The notes under the pieces: model-generated | The model's database searches: none | What the model was told of the DNA's origin: nothing | What the model saw: only the letters and a program-made list of their open reading frames with translations | In this document: positions 51,231-63,300 of the stretch, piece after piece | Position numbering within the stretch: the first letter of the stretch is position 1 | Layout: each line of letters begins with the position of its first letter | From: Channa striata | Taxonomy: Eukaryota; Chordata; Actinopteri; Anabantiformes; Channidae | NCBI GenBank assembly: GCA_033026295.1 | Contig: CM065184.1 | Span: 6,637,501-6,701,500 of the forward strand | DNA: 64,000 bases | Direction of reading: 5' to 3' | Program-made: the position numbers and the translations under genes

Positions 51231-51451
51231 AAGGCACAACAAGGCTCCTGTTTCCTCTCAATCACCTGCAAGTCTATCGACCCAGGTGCATCCTCCTTCC
51301 TTTCATTTATAAGGCTTTTTTTCTTGTATCGATTCGAACATGTGTGTATTGCGAAGGCAGCTCCACTCAGTCCTGGAATATCGTGTTCTGGGTTTGATCA
51401 TTTGGGTCCTCTTGCATCCACCCCAACCTCTCCTTGCGTGCGATGGGCAGG

Positions 51452-51489
51452 GCTTAACATTCAGCGTAAAGCTTAACATTCAGCGTAAC
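51452..51489 (+). repeat. 19-bp tandem duplication
   Basis: GCTTAACATTCAGCGTAAA is followed directly by the same unit, differing only in its last base. A recent slippage or duplication event. Confidence 0.88.
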
Positions 51490-54400
51490 AACACTGCCTT
51501 TAAAATGCTTTATTTCGAAAAAAAAAGGTGAGACTATTCAAAAAGAGCTAACCTAAAAAAATCAAGGGAAAATGAGCAAAAGCCTGAGTTTTTTATGTTT
51601 CACTATATGCTCTAGTTCACTGAAGCACTGCATTGGGAACATCCAGTATTTAAACTGGTCCCCAGTGTTTGAACTCTGCTCAAAAAGCAGCACATAAAGC
51701 AGCGAGATGAGAGGATAGATACAGAGGGGGAAGCAGAGATGAAAGGCTGCGGCGTGCCCTCCAAAGGGAGTGTGGGAGCCCGGGAGCACGCTTACACATG
51801 GTGTTAGTTGCACGAGTGTTCCTTTGTCTCTTTTAGTTGCAGAAGGAGCTGCTTTAAAGCCTGCGCACGGGAAATGTGACAGATGTTTGCAGGTCTTATG
51901 GTTCACGTTAACATCTTTGCAGCTCGTCACGTCGTGGAATTGCTTTCTATAGGCATCATTGAACTTAGATTACACTACAAAGCAGGTCAGAATTCCTAGA
52001 GATGGAGTTTATGTCCTTTCTAACACCTTGTGATTCTTCAGAAGACATGTAGACGATGAGCGGAGCAGATGTGTCTGCGGCATCAGATGTGCACCTTTTC
52101 CACCCCTGTCTGTTCCACATAACTAGGGGAGATTCTTGCTCATTAATTCCATCTCAGGTTATGAACTACCTTAAAGTACAGTGATGCCCTATTTGCTCTT
52201 GTGTCTGTCTCCTACACTGCTTTATTAGAAAGTTTTTCTCCTTAAGACAAAAGAAACACAAAGTTCACAGTCAAAGATCAACTTCCGTGTTGTTGAAGTA
52301 AGAATATATCATACTTTTCTCTGTATTGTTCTATATGTGGAAGGAGACTTGATTCATATCATTTTGATGTTTGTCAATAAAACTCTCTGCAATCTCTGCC
52401 TTTAGGATTTAACTCTACTTATTTTGATTCTTCTGCTTTTTACTGTAAGTGAAAAGCTTAAAACCCTGCAATAAATGCAATGCTAAAAATGTTTATAGTT
52501 ATTAAAATGATCATCATAACAACATTACAATATGACCTTATTCCGTGCCACACAATCTCTGCTTCCTGATCTGCGGCTTCTATCAACCTCAACTGACTCT
52601 TTTACATGTATTTGACTGGAAACCACTGAAGCATTTGCATCCTCAGGAAAGAAAAAGGACCGGAGCAGCTCAACTGCTGGAGCACAAAGGTCAAAGCAGA
52701 AAACATAAACACACAAGGTGAACTCCTAATCGTCCTTCTAGCCTCTGGCTACTCTAACGATCTGTCAATACATTCATTATTCCTATTTACAGATTTGTGG
52801 AAAGGGCACTGTGCTAAGAGAATCTCATGGGGAACATCTATTAAAAGCTATGAAATCCATATTTAATTTCTTTTAATAACAAACATTATGTGTGTTGTCA
52901 TTATCGAGTACAATCGTATTCATCTGGGATGTTGCACATAATCATTCAGTGTTGGAAAGTGCTATTTCCCCTCATCCTATTTTCCATTCATTTCCCTCCT
53001 ACTCACTTCCCCTCTCCTCCCTCCCCCTGCCATTTCTGGTCCCACCTCCAGAAATGAGGTGATATGGGTACGATGGGAGACCATGTCCAGGCAAACAAAG
53101 CACGCCCACACCTGAGCTTTTTATAGGCTAATAAGGTAAGCGCTGGCTGGCGGTACTGTGGGGTCAGCTCTTGTGTTATCCATCCTCTGTCTGCAGAAAT
53201 CCTGAACCTATCATTATCAGCTTGATTGGCTGTCTAGTCAGACACCTAATAATAGTGTCCATTCAGCTTGTGTGAGGAATGTGGAAAAATTGTCACTCTG
53301 CTCTATTGACTTTTCTCTGGTTCTGTGCTTGGAACGGTAAATCATAATATTAAATCCTTTTGACTGGCTGATATTGACGATGCTACCCTGCTGCGCTGTG
53401 TTGCATGATGGGATGCCACTGAGTCCTGCCCAGGCTAGCCACACATGCGAAACAAACAACTCATCATTCATTTGGCAGAAAAATCACGGCAATTCTCTGC
53501 TGTGATATTTAAGAAAAAGTGGCATTTCTTGTTTGTGTCACCCCATCTTGCAGTTTTTTCAAAAGTGTGAAACACTGTTTTCTTTGTAGATGCTGAAAAC
53601 CACTCAAATGTGTCAGGCAAAACTAATTTGTTTCATTTCAAATTTACAAAGGTAACTTTATGATTCGGAATATTATTGTGACTGACAGACTGACAGTCCT
53701 CACTACTTTGTAGTCCTGCACCTGCAAATGTTAAGCTGTTCTTAAGTTATGTGCGTACTATGTTTTGCCTGTACAATTATGCTAATCACAAATGACACGG
53801 ATATTAATGCAATGACTTTTTGCTTTGTTTGTTTGCAGGAGATGTTTCACCTCAGCCACCAGCCATTCTCTGTGGCAGGCAGAAGTGCAGTAGTAGTATT
53901 TCCATCTAGAGCTGTCAGCGATACCCACCAGATCAAGGCTGTGATTAATAAAATGGGCCTCCCGGTCCCCTCCAGCCTATTCTCACCTTCTCTCTTTACA
54001 CTGCCACTGCAGCACATGCCTGTCTCCCAGTGTCTGCACCTCTGTCAACTTCTCTCCTTATTCTCTTTCTCTACTTCTGGACATCGCCATTGCTCCTTTT
54101 GAACCTTCCCAACTGCATGAATCTTTCTTTTCCTCCCCTTTCTCTCTTTACTCCTCTCTCTTGTTGCCTCTCTGGAGCTGCTGGTAAATGATGCATGGTA
54201 GACTCACAGCCACTGAGCAATCATTAGTGTGGTAGCACAGGTGAACAGGAGCAATGGATGATTAAGAGAGGGAGGGATGGAGGGAGTAACAGAGGACAGC
54301 AAAAGTCATGTTTCCACCCCGAGGCGTTTCCCTATATCGTCACAAAACTAGAACTTGTTTGTGTAAAACGCTAGTCGGTGGCATTTCCTGTGCCAGTACT

Positions 54401-57400
54401 CATTAATCTAGCCACATAAACACACATGCATACACGCTCATTCAGACGCACACACAAGTACATACCACAATGAAGCTATAATGTTGCTCTCGCAGATGAA
54501 ACCCTGACTTACACTGTCCTAAAGCCCTGTGCAACCATAAAAAAACAAGTCTGTACTCAACTAGCATGGTGAATGTGCTGAGCAGCCAATATTATGAAGT
54601 GTACATAATGTTTCCCTCAAGAAATATCATCACTCAACAATGCCCTGACGCCCCTCATCGTAAACAAAATTTGGGTTTACAGGGCTAATAAACTGAGATA
54701 TTATCTGACGAAGGCCCACAGTGGGTAGGAATCTCCCACATGTGAAATTTACTGGAGGCGAAATTCAGCTTGCTTGATGTGTTTATTTCCTGCGATGAAG
54801 CCAGTATTTGTATTTCGTTTGATATAAAATGACAGTAACATTGTTGTTCCTAATAGCGAATGATTTGATCGTCAGCTCTGTAGCTGCCAGTGTCTCTACT
54901 TCCAGCAGATGTTATGTTTAATTAGTGTTCACACCCACTCTTCACTGCAGCTTCAAGTCTCACCACCTCGCAATGACACTTCCATTTACACGCACCTTTC
55001 TCTCTCTCTATTTCTAACAACTCATACTGTACAAACACGTATGGCAATTCAAACACTCAACAAGTGTTTTCTCCCTCTCTTGTGTGTGTGAATAAGACAG
55101 TTATAATGTGAAAAACAACACACACATATCATCTGTACCTTGTGAGATACCGTTGAGTTTTGTGTTCCAGTGATCCTCCTCCATGTGCATGACTCACTTT
55201 ACAGTTAGCACATGTCCCTTATCTTAACAAAGTGGAGATATGAGACAGTTGTAATCTCCCAGGGGACTGGTCGTTCTTTATGAGCTCTTGCCCAAGCATT
55301 TAGCACAAGCAACCACCAAGCTGTTCCTAGGTCTGCTGTTTACTAATGATGCCTGTGTTTGGCTGGGAGGAGAGCTCAGTCTGATCGTGGCCATTAGAGA
55401 ATAAGATGAACACTGTTTGGACATGAAGGTAAGCCTGATGCAGCGATCTGACTGCAGGCTGAATCTGTACTTGGATATATGGTCTTTTATGAGGTCTACA
55501 TTTAAATTAGTTCTTCTAAGTTTCAATAAACTTAGGTAAAAAGTTTAGAATTCATTAAGCACCTGCAGAACTGACCTTTCTGTATATGAAAATCATTTTG
55601 ATTTGTTTGTCATGGTGCTGTTTCTGTACAGTGTGGCGGCAAGGCATGTACAGTATATTAAAAGCAGCTTGCGGACAGATTTTTTTCATTTTCCACATTG
55701 TTCTGTCACCTTTAATTTTATTAACATTTTTCCCCATAGAAACAGAGGGAGAGCAGACTTTCTAGGGCAACAATCAGTGTAATTGTCCTAAGTCAAACAC
55801 ATGCAATCTGCTAAAAGCCCTGAAGCCCAGTGGCCCAGGTGTACCCAGGGATTACAGCGGTGGAGGACAGGTGAAGTCAACGCACACTGACAGGGACACA
55901 CACCCATACAGAAATATAGTATGCACACATATACAGACACAACAGAAATCAGTATCAGCACAGTTAATGTGTTTATTATAACCTAAGAGTGTGAGAATGA
56001 ACATCAAACATTTCCTTTAAGTGAAAAGTTTAATATAAAATGTTAAACTCTTAAAGAAAGTGGTTCCAGTGAGAACTGGTCACATTGAGGGATGTGGATT
56101 ATATAGAACAGTAGCAGATATATGCAGATGATATAATTCAGGAAAAAAGCAGTAATAGCACAGCTGCTATATGGTCACCTATATGTACTGTTCAGTAGTC
56201 TATGTGATATTGTTTATATTATAAATTATTTAACATACAAACAGCATTTTAATGCTGCAGTTAGTGACAATTCATAATATTTTATGAGTTGATCATATAG
56301 TACATAATGTATGTAAAAAGTAAAATGTATAAATGCAGTACAAAAATGTAAAAATGCCTCGATCTAAAACAGTGAAGAACAATTAACATAAAGGGGAAGA
56401 AAATTAAGCAAAGCAGAAGTAACTTAAAATTGTACAGTACTTGAGTTATTGTCCATAGTGACTTTCCACTGCAGATCCAGTTCAACAAAGACATTGCTCC
56501 CTGAAACAACATGTTGCGATTGAGTTTCATTTGGAAATTTCAGTCACGTCTATTACATTGTGCTAGAGGGAGATTTCACAAAACCCTGGCACATAAAACA
56601 GTGCCTTATTGCATGCTGGCTTATGAAAAAAAAACTAAGAAAACATGGGGATTTTCTGTGTGGTTTGGATGACCTGAAACTCTAAACACATTCCAAAGAA
56701 AGTGACAGGGGACACCAAGCTGAAAATACTGCAAGATACTATAAATGTGTGATCCTCCCCGAAGCCAGCCTCTAATGATGGGTATTATTCATTTTCCCGT
56801 GGATGATGTTTTCTTGGTCAGCAGGAACCCTACAGATCGGTTGCTTTATTTTGCCTTATTCACTGCTACCAAAATCTATTAAACACATTCTCCTCTGGCC
56901 TGCAAGAAATAATTAGTCTACTGGATAGGTCAACTTAATCATTCCTGAAAATAATATTCAATTATCTCCACAGCAACTTCTAGAGCATGTCTCCTATTTT
57001 TAGACCCCCTCTGTTTTACAGAGATAGGCAGTTTGGTCTTTTTTATGTCAAGCCTACAACACAAAGCAACAGAGAGTTAGCAGTGCTAAACAGTCCTCGC
57101 CGAATAACCTATTATGCCTTAATAATAGCCCGAGCTTTCTCACTGTCGCTTCCTCTGTATGGTGCACTGCATATAAGTTCCATTCCACTCGATTATGCTC
57201 TCCTTTGCCCCAGGTTTCCTTTCTAGTTTTCAATCGAGTGCCCTTGACTTACAGTATATCGTCAATTAGTCTTAGGAAAGGGCAGAACAAAATAATAACT
57301 TTTGGCAAGTTCAACATCGTCATCATCTCAGTAATAATTGAGTATACATGTTGCAGAGGGAGGAGAGGGCATATTGTCTAATTAAAGCTCGCAATGTGTT

Positions 57401-59351
57401 AATGTCCTGCGTGACCTCATCAAGGTTGATGTGTCACCAAAGTCAGTCTTATAATAACTGTTGAACAAGCTCACCCCCTCAAAGTGCTCCAGATCATTGC
57501 TAAGTGATGAGATTAGAAAATGAATGGGGATAATGTTGTGATTATACACTCAGTGTAGTATAATGTTGAGCAGAAGGTTATCATACGCAGGAGAAGGCCA
57601 GTAAACCTGGTACAGAAACACAATCAGAAACCAGAGCATGCACAGACATGTAAACAGAGAACACATTTGCAGCTCCACGAGGCAAATCTGTCTCAAGCAC
57701 AACCTGCGAACTCCATTTCACGCATAACCTCTCTTGCTCTCGCCGTCTCTGTCACTCTCCTTCTACCTCTCTCGCTCTTGCTCTCTCACCAGCTACAATA
57801 GAGACTTGGAGAATAAATAAATAATCCAGAGTGTATTCTGTGCTCCAGGAGACACTGTAATTGTCATAGTAGGAGGGAGGGACTGGGAGTCATCACTTGT
57901 CCAGACGGATTATGACCTTTGAAATTGGATTTGAGCAAAGTACAGAAATGCAGTTCTGTTGCCAGATACTGTCACATCTTAGCGAAGGGCTTCGCTTCAG
58001 GCTCAGCAGCATGCGTGCATACACTAGCTTTCTGACTCCCTTGTTTACATCAACGGGCTTGACTCTGTTGTATTCTTATTTAATGATGAGCATTTTAATG
58101 TTATTCCAATATTAAGGTGTAAGTCATGCAAGACTGAACCTTTCCACTCACTGAGGAATAATGTAACTCAGCAACTGAAGGAATAAAAGGTGGACGCGGT
58201 AAAAAAAAGTGATGCTGCCCACTGAGAGTAGTGATGGACAAAGAAACTAAGTAATAATCTGTGAAATTTTAATAAAGATAAATGCATGTTTAATGACCGG
58301 ATTATATAGCAGATGGGTTAAAATTACTGAGAAACCCATCAATTTTCCAGAGAAGTTTCAACACTTCTTGGCATGGAATTGCAGAGTCTGTAAAACTCTA
58401 CCAGAGGGGCCAACGCCATTCATCCAAAACCCAGTCCACCTCCTCACTATTTTGATGTTGGAGAAACTGTCCAGTATGTCAGTCCAAAATCTTCCATTTG
58501 TTAATTCATTATTTAAATAATTTTCCTCCTCATCAAAGTATTTAATTAACTCTCCTATAGTAACATCTGCACTTGATTTGATTCTCCACTTGTTTCTTGT
58601 TTGGTTTTTACTTTTTTCAACCATCAATTTGTCGACTTAGGGAATCATTTAGACAGACATGTTCTTCAAATCAAGTCCAATGACTCTATCTCACAGGAGC
58701 ATAGGTGTGTTCCCAGTTTACAGAGGGTGTTTATAAAAAGCAGTTAGTGAGACCATTTTTGTTTAAATGTTGGTGTTGAAAAGGAGGGTCACCTGAAAAA
58801 AAACAAATGTCATCAACATTGATATGTCTAAGGCTATTATTCAAAATTAATAAAGTCTTTACAAATATTACAGTTCTTCTCATGGAAAGTTGAAGCCTTA
58901 CAGTTAGGTCTTACTTACCTGCTCAATCTGAAAATCATTTAAGCATCCGACTCCAAAAACCATGTTCACCCCCTCATCAAGGCCCCTGTGGTATCCAGTC
59001 ACCAATCAGACACTATCAGCACCGTCCAGTCATACAGGAGACAACTTTCACAATGAGGGAACGTTGCTGGAGATCCATTCAGCTCCGGGCCTCTTTGAAC
59101 ACAGGCTCATTTATGAAAGGCTGCTCTCTTGTGGCCACCGGGAGTAAAATATCATCTAGGGATGCGGAAAGGACGGGTTGACAGAGAAATAATGCGGTCT
59201 CATAAACCACAACTAGTGTTCCTGGACTTCTGTTACAATCTCAAGACAGCTATTAACACAATATTCATGTTACATATGGCAAAGTAAAAAATATATTTTT
59301 TAAGTTATTGTATTTTAAGCCACTAAATTTGAGAATAATAAGGAAGCATAG

Positions 59352-59420
<69 letters not shown>

Positions 59421-59445
59421 GGATAGATGGATAGATGGATGGATA
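59352..59445 (+). repeat. (TAGA)n microsatellite, about 94 bp
   Basis: About 17 uninterrupted TAGA units (to 59,420), followed by units interrupted by GGAT. It ends about 65 bases before the TATA-like element of the 60.3 kb gene. On the minus strand it makes an artificial IYLS-repeat reading frame that is not a protein. Confidence 0.97.
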
Positions 59446-59510
59446 ATTTTGCAGCACAACCTTGGCGCCCACTGAATCCAGAGCTGCGCTGTGCGCTCTA
59501 GGGTCCGGGT

Positions 59511-59517
59511 TTTATAT
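59511..59517 (+). promoter_or_regulatory. TATA-like element of the 60.3 kb gene
   Basis: TTTATAT lies at the left edge of the CpG-rich block, with pyrimidine-rich DNA about 25-35 bases downstream that could serve as an initiator (near 59,540-59,560). The start site is inferred from this spacing only. The gene could equally use dispersed CpG-island start sites. Confidence 0.35.
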
Positions 59518-59544
59518 CTCTCCCCTCCCATCTATTTCCTCCTC

Positions 59545-60275
59545 GCTTGCTCCCAGTTTACCTCCACTTGTTCTTGTTCAGTCTTCACTCTGAGAGGAGG
59601 AGGAGGATGGTATACGACCGGCCGGGCGGGGACTGGCGTTGTGCTCTGCGTTGATCCCCGTGTTCTTGTTTACACATTGCGCACGGGGGGACGCGGCGAG
59701 ACGCCCGATGGCCCAGAACAGACGCGGGCGTCCGGTGTGCACAGTGTCGTTGGGAGGCTCCTGCTTGTACTTCTTTTGTATTGTCGCAAACCGAGTTTGT
59801 CTTCGCTGGGATTCGGACTCTCGTCTAGTTTGACCTCTCCATTCTTGGGGCGATGCGTCAAACTTTTTAGTGACTTCTGTGGCACCGCTGCGCCTCCAGT
59901 TTCCAGTCAAGTCGGCGCGAGTGGAGCCGAACATGAAATTCACCAGGAATTGTTGCGATTGTTTCTCGATATCTAGGGACATCTTGAAACTTTGATTTCC
60001 GGACTAATTTGACAGCCTCCCAGACTTTGTCGGACAGTGACAGGCTGCTCGGCGATGGACGTGCTGTGAGCGTCGCAGCCCGTTTGCGGCAACAGTCAAG
60101 AGTGAAAATTCCCCAAAACACCGACATCCACTTTCAGTTACGAGACTCGCTGGTGTTTCCGTCAGTCCTGAGAAATCTTCCAGGATTAAAGACTGTGGTT
60201 GGACAGGAAGCACAGCACCGCGGGCTACGCTGTGTGGACACCCCGGGACGTTTCGCGGCGGCGTAGCCGGGAAAG
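59545..60275 (+). other. Long 5' untranslated leader with upstream ATGs
   Basis: This is the inferred leader of the signal-peptide gene, about 730 bases if unspliced. It holds several upstream ATGs, for example near 59,608, 59,708, 59,851, 59,932 and 60,055. None is in an open frame that reaches the main ATG: the main frame is closed by TAG at 60,264. Several frames stay open for 60-160 codons only because the region is GC-rich, and these are not called as genes. Translation could be dampened by the upstream frames. An unseen 5' intron is possible. Confidence 0.4.
59708..59833 (+). other. Upstream open reading frame, 41 codons
   Basis: This ATG frame in the leader of the 60.3 kb gene begins MAQNRRGRPV and ends in TGA at 59,831-59,833, well before the main start. 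The start has G at +4 but C at -3, a moderate context. The peptide has no domain I recognise. If it acts at all, it would act as a translation-attenuating uORF rather than as a functional peptide. Confidence 0.3.
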
Positions 60276-60360
60276 ATGCTCTCTGTTCGCATGCAGCGCG
60301 CCCCAGCTCTCGGTCCTCTGGTTCTTCTCTTCCTGTGCGGCGGATATGTCCTGCCTGCCG
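60276..60360 (+). CDS. First coding exon: signal peptide of an unidentified secreted or type I membrane protein (partial)
   Basis: The exon encodes 28 codons plus one base. The protein starts MLSVRMQRAP, followed by a hydrophobic stretch (residues 11-24, rich in L and V, including LVLLFLCGG) and a small-residue end (LPA), the layout of a cleavable signal peptide. The ATG has A at -3, and an in-frame TAG lies four codons upstream (60,264-60,266), so the frame cannot start earlier. A second ATG at codon 6 has a poorer context. The exon ends at a consensus donor, GTAAGT, from 60,361; reading on into the intron meets TAA at 60,375. The junction is phase 1, typical of genes for secreted and membrane proteins made of extracellular modules such as Ig, EGF or fibronectin domains. 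The remaining exons lie beyond the window. The gene cannot be named: an IgLON-like adhesion molecule is one guess among many. The exon call is firm; the product family is not. Confidence 0.72.
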
Positions 60361-63300
60361 GTAAGTTTGGAAATTAAAGACAAAAACTGTTGACATGACA
60401 CATTATTTGCAGAGCCCAGGTGTGCGCACAGACACGCTTGCGCTGGTTTGGTTTTGTTGTTTTGTTTTTTTTTTTTTATGTATTTTTACCAAACTAAATA
60501 ACGGGAAAATAAACCGATTTTTTTATAGCATCATCTCAACTTTTACTCTTAGCATCCAGGTGAACAGCTGCACACAGATCCGTACTTCTGCTGTATTTTG
60601 TGGTAGCGCACCTGGCGGTGCCGGGGGTCCGGGGTGGTCTGCTGACGAGCACTTTTTCACCCACAGCAAAGTCTCGGAGCTTCCAGCAGACTCGGGGCTC
60701 CTTCTTCTACTCGGAGCGGAAAAATCAAAGTCCCCCGGCGCACAGGGAGTAATTAAGGTTTTGCTCCGTGGCTCCAGAAAGAAAAGGCGAAGCCTCGTGA
60801 AAAGTCAGACGGCATTTGAAGTGCTTCGGGAAAAGACATTTGTTTCGCTTTTTTCCTCTCACATTGACACACAGCACTTACATTTAGCGGCGCACGTTTT
60901 GAGCGTGGGTGTACAAGTAGTTTTTGAAATTCTGAACTCACTCGGTAGATCATAAACCATTTATAGCTTTTTAATCATTATTTTATTAGACGCAGAATTG
61001 CAGTCTGAACAGAGATGGCTTTGATCAGGGAAGAGCAGACTTTTATCACTGAATGGCCCAATGTTAATGCCATCAAAGACTGCAGACGGCTCTCATGGAG
61101 ATGAAATCCGTTCCCTACACAGAGCAGGTCACTGCTTATGGGACAGGACCTGGACACCAAGGTGACGCTGCCCATCTCCAGTGCTAAATTAAAGATTCCC
61201 CCAGTGTAGCTCGGTGGTAGGCGAGTCTGAACATTTCCTCCCCTCCCTTTGCCAGATCAAATTGAAATCCAAGGCAGAATTCGGAGGGTTTTGAGGATTG
61301 TGGATTAAGCTCAGTTTACTGTAGAAAAAAGAACAATGCACACAACAGAAAGTGCACATGCTTTGCTGAAATACCACACTATGAAATAAACCTTGACCTC
61401 ATCAAGAAGAAGTTCTTTTTTTTTTTTGTTAATGGCAGCAGTAATCTTTGGGACAACACACCGAGTGTGTGTCCAGCTCTGTGCCCGTTTCTTTGAATGC
61501 CAATAAGAACCCCCGTCATACCTCCCAAGGTCCTCGTGTGTGTATTATTCCCTGAACAGGCGGAGCAGAAAAGCAGCTTACGTTTATTAAAATTGTTCCA
61601 AAATCCTTGCATGAGAAATGAGAAAGGTTGATATGAACAGTTGAGGATTGCAGTGAGGTCCTGTTAGGGGAGCAGCGCGGGGAGGAGGGGGGACACTAGG
61701 GTACAATAGCTCAGTGTGCCCCAGTAAAGTTTCTGTCTGGGAGAGAGGAGATATATTTATGGAAAGCATGATAAAGCAGACAGATTGCATTTATCTTCAC
61801 TCTGATTGTGCGTCTACCTTTCCTCTGTCACCCCTCCCAAATCCCTCCCGTCTCAGTCTGTGCCTGTATTGTTGATGTGCTGAGCTCACACTTCTGCTGT
61901 TGTGCTTCTCTTTCTGTGTTGACATACACATTAATTACCCATGCTGCCAGGAACACTTGTCTGGAGTAACTACCCTGCTGTCCGTTGCCTCTCCCTCCAT
62001 GTGTCATTATAAATGACTTCATCAGAATTAGAAAACCGACATACGGCATATGTGTGTTTACGCACTGTTTGCGGCCCATCAAGAATAAATGGAGATGACC
62101 AGGTGCCCAGTAAGCCCCGAGGGGTCCACCGTCCAGACAGGGAGTTCAAGGCAGGACGAGAGCACGGGTGAGAATAGTGAAGAGGCAGTCGAGTGTTCAG
62201 AGTTAGGGAGCGTGGCGTGACAGACACTCCCACAGAAGGATGGATGAATAGCGACACTTTTGCAGGATGTGCTGTCTCATTTGTGTTAAGTGTGGGACTC
62301 TTCTTGCTCTTGAATATCAGTGCAGCAGCTACAAGAAGACTCATGTTCTTTAATATTATATGTGAGCAACTGAAAGGCTACTGAAATATTTGTTGCCATG
62401 CTTTACGCATTGGTCGAAAGAAGAAGTCTGGGATTTTCTACCAGCTTAGAGATGAATTTTTAATGTATTAAAAGAAAGGAACGTGACAATGAAGCTAACC
62501 TCAAGCAAACACAGAAGTACATTTGGCTTCAAAGATGCTCAACAGATTCAGGTGTCAGATTAGATTAAAATGTCTGTGTAACATGTAGTCTTATCAAAAA
62601 TGAAGCCCCGCTGTTGCATCTGCAGAGGTTTGGACAGGTGTTTGGGCTCCATGACGAATAAAAAGACAGGAAGCTCTCTTTGGACCAGGCCACCGGCCAG
62701 ACTGGTTCCTCAGGCAAGTCCTGCTGGCAGACCAGGCCAGGCCACATTCTGTCCCAGAGCAGTGCATTAGTTTTATGACCATCAGGCGGCAGGGGATGGG
62801 ATCACTGGCCAGCCACTGCCCTCTCTCCTGTATTATTCATATGTGCAAAGTGGTCTTTGTTAATATTTAAAATGTGCTTATGATGCTCAAATTCTTGACA
62901 TTAGAGACAGCAAAGGAGAAACAAGTGGGAGGGGAGCAGTTGCTCGGCTCTCATTGGTGTAACTGACCCGAATGGCTACAGGGGGTAGTGAAGGATTTTA
63001 GGGTACCAATAGGCATTTATAGACTAGATAAAAGAGTGGGAGTTCGAGCAAGTGTGCCAATTCCAGCCGGGGGCTGTTGCAGAGGATGTGTGTGAACTAA
63101 ACAAGAGGGAGGTTACACAGGGTAATGCTATCCATCTGAAATAGAAGAGGAAAAAACAGAAAGAGGAGATGGAAGAGAAATGAATCCGTGAGAGACACAT
63201 TGAGATAGATTGATCTCGGGGCATGGCTTTTAAATATCCTTTATGAGAAAAGAGCGAAGAAGAAAACTCCATAGCAGTGGCATTCAAGCGTCATTAAACC

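Larger units (their letters stand above)
50871..59350. other. Gene desert block 11
   Basis: No supported exon. Includes the hexamer repeat at 51,204, the 19-bp duplication at 51,452, an acceptor-like stretch at 53,822, pyrimidine-rich DNA at 57,725-57,790 and AT-rich tracts at 55.9-56.4 kb. Confidence 0.55.
59460..60420 (+). promoter_or_regulatory. CpG-rich promoter and first-exon island
   Basis: This is the densest CpG stretch in the window, against an AT-rich background. It holds clusters such as GACCGGCCGGGCGGGG near 59,616 and GCGGCGGCG-like runs near 60,256. It covers the putative TATA element, the long 5' leader, the signal-peptide exon and its donor. Vertebrate developmental genes commonly start in such islands. 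The block begins just downstream of the GATA microsatellite, so the upstream promoter is crowded by simple repeat. Confidence 0.65.

Noticed and set aside
51340..51430. Possible B-box-like GGGTTTGATCATTTGGG
   Set aside because: No A-box at the right distance and no cloverleaf could be drawn.
59265..59531. Minus-strand frame with repeated IYLS
   Set aside because: It is the translation of the TAGA microsatellite.
59491..59976. 161-codon plus-strand frame over the promoter and leader
   Set aside because: It has no ATG at its start, lies in the GC-rich leader where stops are rare in all frames, and has no domain.
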